DNA from: Gaiellasilicea sp963705515
Lineage (GTDB): Bacteria > Actinomycetota > Thermoleophilia > Gaiellales > Gaiellaceae
NCBI GenBank assembly: GCA_963705515.1
Contig: CAVPJV010000008.1
Location: 1-64,000, forward strand
Reading direction: 5' to 3'
Length of the DNA stretch: 64,000 nucleotides
Positions 59,803 through 64,000 of this stretch are shown piece after piece. Numbering within the stretch: the first letter of the stretch is position 1; each line of letters begins with the position of its first letter. A program made the translations under genes and the position numbers. Below the pieces are notes generated by a model. The model did not search any database. It was given only the letters and a program-made list of their open reading frames with translations, and was not told where the DNA came from.

Positions 59803-61179
59803 TCAGATGTCCACGATCCCGAACGTGCCGGCGAGCAGGAAGACGTTCAGGGAGATGATCAGGCTCGCCACGAGCACGGCTGCGACCGTCGTCGAGCGCC
59901 GGCTCACGAGCGGTCCCATCAGGCGCCGGTCGCGGCAGAAGAGGATGAGCGGTACGAGCGCGAACGGGATACCGAACGACAGGACGACCTGGCTCAGCAC
60001 GAGCGCCCGGGAAGGGTCGACGCCGATCGCGACGACGACGAACGCGGGGAGCATCGTGATGACGCGTCGCAGGAAGAGCGGAATCTGCCTCCCGATGAAG
60101 CCCTGCATGACGATCTGCCCGGCCATGGTCCCGACGCTCGACGAGGAGAGGCCGGATGCGAGCAGCGCAACGCCGAAGAGGAGGTCGGCATGCCCGCCGA
60201 GGTGTGCGCCCAGCGTGTCGTAGACGTCCGTGAGGTTGTCGCCGACATCGAAGAGGCCGTTCTCGTAGAAGGTCGACGCGGCGATCACGAGCATGCTCAT
60301 GTTGATCAAGCCCGCGATGATCATCGCGATCACGACGTCGACGAGCTCGAAGCGGAAGATGCGCCGCTTCTCCTCATCCGTCACCCCGACGACGCGGTGC
60401 TGAGTGAGTGCCGAGTGCAGGTAGATGACGTGTGGCATGACCGTCGCGCCGATGATCCCCACCGCGAGGAGGACGCTCTCGATCCCGCTGAAACCGGGGA
60501 CGAAGCCATGCGCGATGTCCTGCGGAGACGGATCCGCGAGCACGACCTGGAACGCGAAGGCGAGCACGATGACCCCGATGAGCGCCGCGATGACCGCCTC
60601 CAGCCGGCGAAAGCCTCGTGCCTGCAGGCCGAGCAGGACCATCGCCGCCGCCCCCGTCAGGAGCGCCGCCGGGAAGAGCGCGATCCCGAAGAGCAGGTTG
60701 AGTCCGATCGCCGCGCCGACGAACTCCGCGACGTCGGTTGCCATCGCGATCAGCTCGGCCTGGATCCAGAGCGCGATGTTGATCGGCCGCGAGAAGCGGT
60801 CGCGGCAGACCTCGGCCAGGTTCTTGCGAGTGGCGATCCCGAGCTTCGCGCTCAGCGACTGCACGAGCATCGCCATGAGGTTCGCGGCGAGCACGACCCA
60901 GAGCAGGAGATAGCCGAAGCTCGCGCCCGCGGCCATGTTGGTGGCGAAGTTCCCGGGGTCGACGTAGGCGACGGCGGCGATGAAGGCCGGACCGAGGAAC
61001 GGCCAGTAGCGGCGCGCCCCGCGGCGGCGACCCGCAAGCGACTCGTGCGCGGCGACGAGGACGCGCGCCTCGCCCGGCAGGACGTCGTCGAGCGGATGCT
61101 CGGGTGCGCTGCGATCGTGGGTCGCGGAGAGGGCTACGATGCGCCGGTTCGGGGCCTTGCTCGGTCCACGTCGCCACAT
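59803..61179 (-). CDS. Nramp-family Mn2+/Fe2+ transporter
   Basis: 458 residues with 11-12 hydrophobic helices. Metal-site motifs are FIAAVAYVDPGNFATN in helix 1 (DPGN) and IGATVMPHVIYLHSAL in helix 6 (MPH), both matching manganese/iron symporters. A ~60-residue Arg-rich N-terminal tail precedes helix 1; a shorter start is possible. It is flanked by a tRNA and a universal stress protein gene. No metal-responsive box was seen upstream. Confidence 0.9.
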   Translation of the reverse strand: MWRRGPSKAPNRRIVALSATHDRSAPEHPLDDVLPGEARVLVAAHESLAGRRRGARRYWPFLGPAFIAAVAYVDPGNFATNMAAGASFGYLLLWVVLAANLMAMLVQSLSAKLGIATRKNLAEVCRDRFSRPINIALWIQAELIAMATDVAEFVGAAIGLNLLFGIALFPAALLTGAAAMVLLGLQARGFRRLEAVIAALIGVIVLAFAFQVVLADPSPQDIAHGFVPGFSGIESVLLAVGIIGATVMPHVIYLHSALTQHRVVGVTDEEKRRIFRFELVDVVIAMIIAGLINMSMLVIAASTFYENGLFDVGDNLTDVYDTLGAHLGGHADLLFGVALLASGLSSSSVGTMAGQIVMQGFIGRQIPLFLRRVITMLPAFVVVAIGVDPSRALVLSQVVLSFGIPFALVPLILFCRDRRLMGPLVSRRSTTVAAVLVASLIISLNVFLLAGTFGIVDI

Positions 61180-61229
61180 GGCGACAACCTAAAGGGCGTC
61201 GCGCCTGCCGCTGCGCAGACCCGCGGCGG

Positions 61230-61254
61230 CTGTCGAGCGGAGGGCCCTCGACAG
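61230..61254 (-). terminator. Hairpin after the universal stress protein gene
   Basis: CTGTCGAG and CTCGACAG form a perfect 8-bp stem around a 9-base loop. It starts four bases beyond the USP stop on the minus strand and precedes the Nramp gene. No T-run follows, so it may act in attenuation or mRNA end protection rather than as a strict terminator. Confidence 0.5.
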
Positions 61255-61257
61255 CAT

Positions 61258-61707
61258 TCAGCTCTTCGTCGTCGGGCTGGTCTGATCGGGAACCGACAAG
61301 AGTGGAACGCGCGCATGGAAGTGGACGTAGCCGTTGACGCTTCCCAGCAGCCCCTCTTGCGCACGCCCGCGCCCGCGAGTTCCGAGCACGATCAGGTCGT
61401 AGCCGCCGCGCGCCAGCTCGCGCACGATCTCGGGCCCGGCGGGACCGCTGCGCTGGACCGTGTGGGCGATGACGTCGTCAGGCACCGAGCGAGCCGCTTC
61501 TTCGAGGATGCCCTCGGCCCACCGATCCAGCTCGCCCTGCATCGTCTCGGCGCTCACGCCGGCCAGTGTCACGTAACTCGAGAGCGGTGGCGCGACCGTG
61601 ATGAGCGTCAGCTTCGCGTTTCCGGCCCGCGCGAGGTCGACCGCCTGTTCAAGCGCCTGCTGCGCAGCGGGCGAATCATTGATCGCCACCAGGATGTTGA
61701 GAAACAT
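61258..61707 (-). CDS. Universal stress protein (UspA family)
   Basis: 149 residues. NILVAINDSPAAQQALEQAVDLA starts the Rossmann-like fold. The ATP-binding end is DLIVLGTRGRGRAQEGLLGSVNGYVHFHARVPLLSVP, where the usual G2xG9xGS pattern is present. ATG 61707 has a strong GGAGG site. Likely a nucleotide-binding stress or growth-arrest factor; single domain, cytoplasmic. Confidence 0.87.
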   Translation of the reverse strand: MFLNILVAINDSPAAQQALEQAVDLARAGNAKLTLITVAPPLSSYVTLAGVSAETMQGELDRWAEGILEEAARSVPDDVIAHTVQRSGPAGPEIVRELARGGYDLIVLGTRGRGRAQEGLLGSVNGYVHFHARVPLLSVPDQTSPTTKS

Positions 61708-61773
61708 TGACCTCCAGCTGCCTCCGCAATAGGAGGGCACTTCCAGGATCGCCCACTCTCCCGCGCCGGGACT

Positions 61774-62021
61774 TCAGTGGACGAGGCGCGTGCGCCGGAC
61801 GTAGTCTTCGAGGGCGAGCAGGAAGTTCGCGTCGTCGGCGATCTCCGCAAGCGTCCCCTTGGTACTGTCGTCGAGCTCGTCGTTGTGGTGCAGATTGGCG
61901 ATGAACGGCGCCAGCCTACCGGCTGGGACATCGCCGCCATGCGCAGGCAGAGGCGCTTGGTGTGCTCGTCCTGCTTCACCGCCTCGAGCGACTCGATGTC
62001 GTGGAGCCAGAGGTCGACCAT
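61774..62021 (-). pseudogene. Short hypothetical gene, one-base frameshift
   Basis: From ATG 62021 the frame reads MVDLWLHDIESLEAVKQDEH, TKRLCLRMAAMSQPVG. A shift at ~61910-61925 continues RLAPFIANLHHNDELDDSTK, GTLAEIADDANFLLALEDYV and a stop at 61774. Read together this is an ~83-residue helical protein. I do not recognise it. Neither half is a sensible protein alone, so a real gene with an indel is more likely than two genes. Confidence 0.45.
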
Positions 62022-62140
62022 CGAGATGCAACCGCACCCCGCACGTTCGGGATACGGGCACTCGACTCAGGGATGGCCGGCTCGGCTCCAGGTGACGACA
62101 GGAGTAAAGAGGCGCCTGGCGTCGGCGTCTTCTTGCGGAC

Positions 62141-62299
62141 ATGCGAATCGGAGACCTCCTCGACTACGAGGGCAAGCGGTACATCGTGCGCGGGCTCGAC
62201 CCGATGGGCGTGCCCGAGCGGCGCGTGGACCTGGAGGACGCCGAGACCGGCGAGACGATTCGCGTGCCGATCGCGGAGCTGGACGACGCCCGGGATTGA
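62141..62299 (+). CDS. Small hypothetical protein, 52 residues
   Basis: ATG 62141 opens MRIGDLLDYEGKRYIVRGLD, PMGVPERRVDLEDAETGETI, RVPIAELDDARD and a stop. It has the look of a compact beta-barrel-like domain with strong codon bias (GC at third positions), so it is probably real. It lies 41 bases upstream of the bifunctional nuclease gene on the same strand and may share its message. No family recognised. Confidence 0.6.
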   Translation: MRIGDLLDYEGKRYIVRGLDPMGVPERRVDLEDAETGETIRVPIAELDDARD

Positions 62300-62340
62300 C
62301 GCCCGCAGGCGGTGGCTACACTGAGCGAGAGGCCTTGTCG

Positions 62341-62874
62341 ATGCGAGAGATGGTCATCTACGGCGTCAGCTTCGACATGGTCGGCAAGCAGCCGATCGTG
62401 CTGCTGAAGACGGCCGACGGCAATCGCTTCCTCCCGATCTGGATCGGCCACCCGGAAGCCGCGGCGATCCTCGTCAAGCTGCAGAATGCGGCGCCGGCGC
62501 GGCCGATGACGCACGACCTGCTCAACGACGTCGTCGGCCAGCTCGACGCGGAGGTGATCTCGATCGCGGTGACCGAGATGCGCGAGAACACCTACTACGC
62601 CCGGATCACGCTGCAGCGGAACGGGTCCGAGATCGAGATCGACTCGCGGCCCTCTGATGCGATTGCGCTCGCAGTCCGCTCCGGGGCGAAGATCTACGTC
62701 GCGGACGAGGTGATCGAGGAGTCGGGCGTCGAGTTCGAAAGCGACGGGTCGGATTCCGACCTCGCCCCTGGTCTCGGGGTGCCGCCGCTCGCCGACCTCG
62801 ATCCGGACGAGTTCCGCGCGTTCCTCGACACCGTCTCGCCGGACGAGTTCGCGTCCGATCCGGACGAGAGCTAG
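62341..62874 (+). CDS. Bifunctional nuclease (BFN/DUF151) family protein
   Basis: 177 residues. MVIYGVSFDMVGKQPIVLLKTADGNRFLPIWIGHPEAAAI and MTHDLLNDVVGQLDAEVISIAV form the BFN core; SRPSDAIALAVRSGAKIYVADEVIEESG is its most conserved block. The C-terminal ~45 residues are acidic and variable. Plant relatives show DNase and RNase activity; the role in bacteria is not settled. ATG 62341. The stop overlaps the convergent chorismate mutase gene by four bases. Confidence 0.85.
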   Translation: MREMVIYGVSFDMVGKQPIVLLKTADGNRFLPIWIGHPEAAAILVKLQNAAPARPMTHDLLNDVVGQLDAEVISIAVTEMRENTYYARITLQRNGSEIEIDSRPSDAIALAVRSGAKIYVADEVIEESGVEFESDGSDSDLAPGLGVPPLADLDPDEFRAFLDTVSPDEFASDPDES

Positions 62875-63164
62875 CTCTCCTCTCCGCGCGCGACTTCGCG
62901 TTTGCTCAGGTCGAGCAGCTCCGTGTAGATCTCCCGCAGCCCCTCTGGTGAGAGCGGGCCCCGGTTCGCGCGCGTCAGGTACTGCAGCATCCACTCCTCG
63001 CGCGCCGGGTCGAGGAAGTCGATCCCACGCTCCTCCTTCACCCGCTTGAGGCGGGCGACGAGCTTGAGCCGCGCGTTGACGGCCTCGACGATCGCGACGT
63101 CGTTGTCGGAGATCTGCTCGCGCAGTTGGCGGATCAGCGGGTCGGATGTGTCGGGGCCGGCCAT
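62871..63164 (-). CDS. Chorismate mutase, AroQ type
   Basis: 97 residues, all-helical. LIRQLREQISDNDVAIVEAVNARLKLVARLKRVKEERGIDFLDPAREEWML has the Arg and Lys residues of AroQ (first-helix Arg, the RLKxVKxE region, and DxxRE). Converts chorismate to prephenate for Phe and Tyr synthesis. Monofunctional, with no fused dehydratase or dehydrogenase and no signal peptide. ATG 63164 shares one base with the stop of the transpeptidase gene, so the two are co-expressed. Confidence 0.85.
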   Translation of the reverse strand: MAGPDTSDPLIRQLREQISDNDVAIVEAVNARLKLVARLKRVKEERGIDFLDPAREEWMLQYLTRANRGPLSPEGLREIYTELLDLSKREVARGEES

Positions 63165-64000
63165 CAGAGATGGACGACGACCGTCGTGCCCTGGCCGTGC
63201 ATGGCGTAGAGCGTAGGGGCGATCCACATCGGGATGCGGATGCAGCCGTGCGAGGCGGGATAGGCCGGGACGGACGGGTAGCCGTGGATCGCGAAGCCGC
63301 CCTTGAAGTACATCGGGTACCAGAGCACCCAGTCCCAACCCGGCACCCTGCGATAGACGCGCCAGCTGCCGAGCGGTGTGTTGCCGGTCGCGCCGGTGGA
63401 GACGTGGACGACCTTCGTGACCACGCCGTCGTCGACGATGAAGAGCACCTGGCGTGTCTTGTCGACCTCGATGTAGTCGCCGGTGAGCTGCGCGCGCGGA
63501 ACCCCGGCACGCGCGAGCCGGCGCCAGAGCCAGTCCTCGACCCGCCCCGTTCGCGGCAGGCCGTTCACCTTCTGGAAGGCGAGCACCGCCTCGAACGTGT
63601 CCTGGCCGTAGACAGCGTCGGTGCCGCGGAGCGCGTAGTGGAGCTGTGCGAGTCGACGTTCGAGCGCGAGCACGCTCGGACCGCGCGATCCTGGGCCGAG
63701 CGAGGGCTGGACGACCTGCGTCCTGAGCGTCCGCCGAACTCGCGTGTACCCGGGTCGCGGCGCGGTCGTCAGCTCGACCCGGATCGAGCCCGGGCCGGCC
63801 GTCGGGATCCTCCCGGCGCTGCGCACGAGCCGGCCGTCGCGGAACACACGCACGCGGACGGAGCCGGCGCGTGCAGGGACGAGCCTCGGGCGGAGCGTCA
63901 GCGCGCCGCCGACCGGGGCGATCGCCGGCAGGCTCGCCTGCAGCTCCGGACGGAGCACGATCGTACGGGCGGGCGAGCGGACGCCGCCGAAGCGAACGTG
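63164..64000 (-). CDS. L,D-transpeptidase (YkuD) with peptidoglycan-binding domain, 5' end outside the window
   Basis: At least 278 residues, N-terminus missing beyond 64000. An Ig-like part (LTLRPRLVPARAGSVRVRVF) is followed by a peptidoglycan-binding domain (RGPSVLALERRLAQLHYALRG, TFEAVLAFQKVNGLPRTGRV). The YkuD domain has the catalytic FAIHGYPSVPAYPASHGCIRIP, with Cys in SHGCIR. It forms 3-3 crosslinks or attaches proteins to the wall. Overlaps chorismate mutase at its 3' end. Confidence 0.88.
   Translation of the reverse strand, partial: HVRFGGVRSPARTIVLRPELQASLPAIAPVGGALTLRPRLVPARAGSVRVRVFRDGRLVRSAGRIPTAGPGSIRVELTTAPRPGYTRVRRTLRTQVVQPSLGPGSRGPSVLALERRLAQLHYALRGTDAVYGQDTFEAVLAFQKVNGLPRTGRVEDWLWRRLARAGVPRAQLTGDYIEVDKTRQVLFIVDDGVVTKVVHVSTGATGNTPLGSWRVYRRVPGWDWVLWYPMYFKGGFAIHGYPSVPAYPASHGCIRIPMWIAPTLYAMHGQGTTVVVHL

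Overview
The window is high-GC bacterial DNA with long overlapping gene strings and many GTG/TTG starts. It carries an actinobacterial-looking chromosomal replication-origin region: dnaA, dnaN, recF, a DUF721 gene, gyrB and gyrA on one side, and rpmH, rnpA, yidD, yidC, jag, rsmG, parA and parB on the other. Gene content and order suggest Actinomycetota, perhaps a Thermoleophilia/Gaiellales-type soil lineage; this placement is inference. The first ~3.0 kb has lower GC, short homopolymer-rich spacers and a different style of gene, resembling acidobacterial DNA. It meets the rest at ~3015-3024, where a GNAT gene from the left and an M23 peptidase gene from the right are both cut off. The simplest reading is a chimeric contig.

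Layout. 1-3020: frameshifted GGDEF cyclase, frameshifted DUF5658-like gene, a spacer with short repeats, truncated GNAT gene. 3.0-9.5 kb: truncated M23 peptidase, Zur-type regulator with an operator, ZIP metal transporter, an operon of two half-size TSUP permeases, trehalose phosphatase, and an MFS exporter divergent from an HxlR regulator. 9.5-13.5 kb: PLP decarboxylase, PolX, glycosyltransferase, thioredoxin. 13.5-17 kb: ABC permease remnant and a TPP-riboswitch-led thiDMEL operon with a frameshifted thiL. 17-22.7 kb: MrfA-type helicase, a small membrane-protein gene disrupted by an apparent 119-bp inversion, a YCII-YCII-ECF sigma module, and homocysteine methyltransferase. 22.7-28 kb: Rrf2 regulator, sulfate ABC importer and type II NADH dehydrogenase. 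28-35 kb: LigD, accDA, an arginase-like protein fused to a zinc ribbon, acetyltransferases and a HAD hydrolase. 35.3-40.3 kb: type II fatty-acid synthesis operon headed by an ECF sigma factor and lacking acpP. 40.3-44.9 kb: PGRP amidase, NfeD/slipin pair, MerR-like regulator. 45-59.7 kb: origin region. 59.7-64 kb: tRNA-Ile, Nramp transporter, universal stress protein, bifunctional nuclease, chorismate mutase, L,D-transpeptidase.

The clearest structure not explained by genes is a dispersed 23-bp palindromic repeat, with four copies at 35.2-35.3 and 57.2-57.5 kb, one of them inside the rsmG reading frame. A different 24-bp repeat occurs twice, exactly 60 bp apart, between thiM and thiE. Several genes (GGDEF, DUF5658-like, M23, thiL, the 61.8-kb gene) need a one-base indel to be read through. 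Residual sequencing error must therefore be excluded before any of them is called a biological pseudogene.
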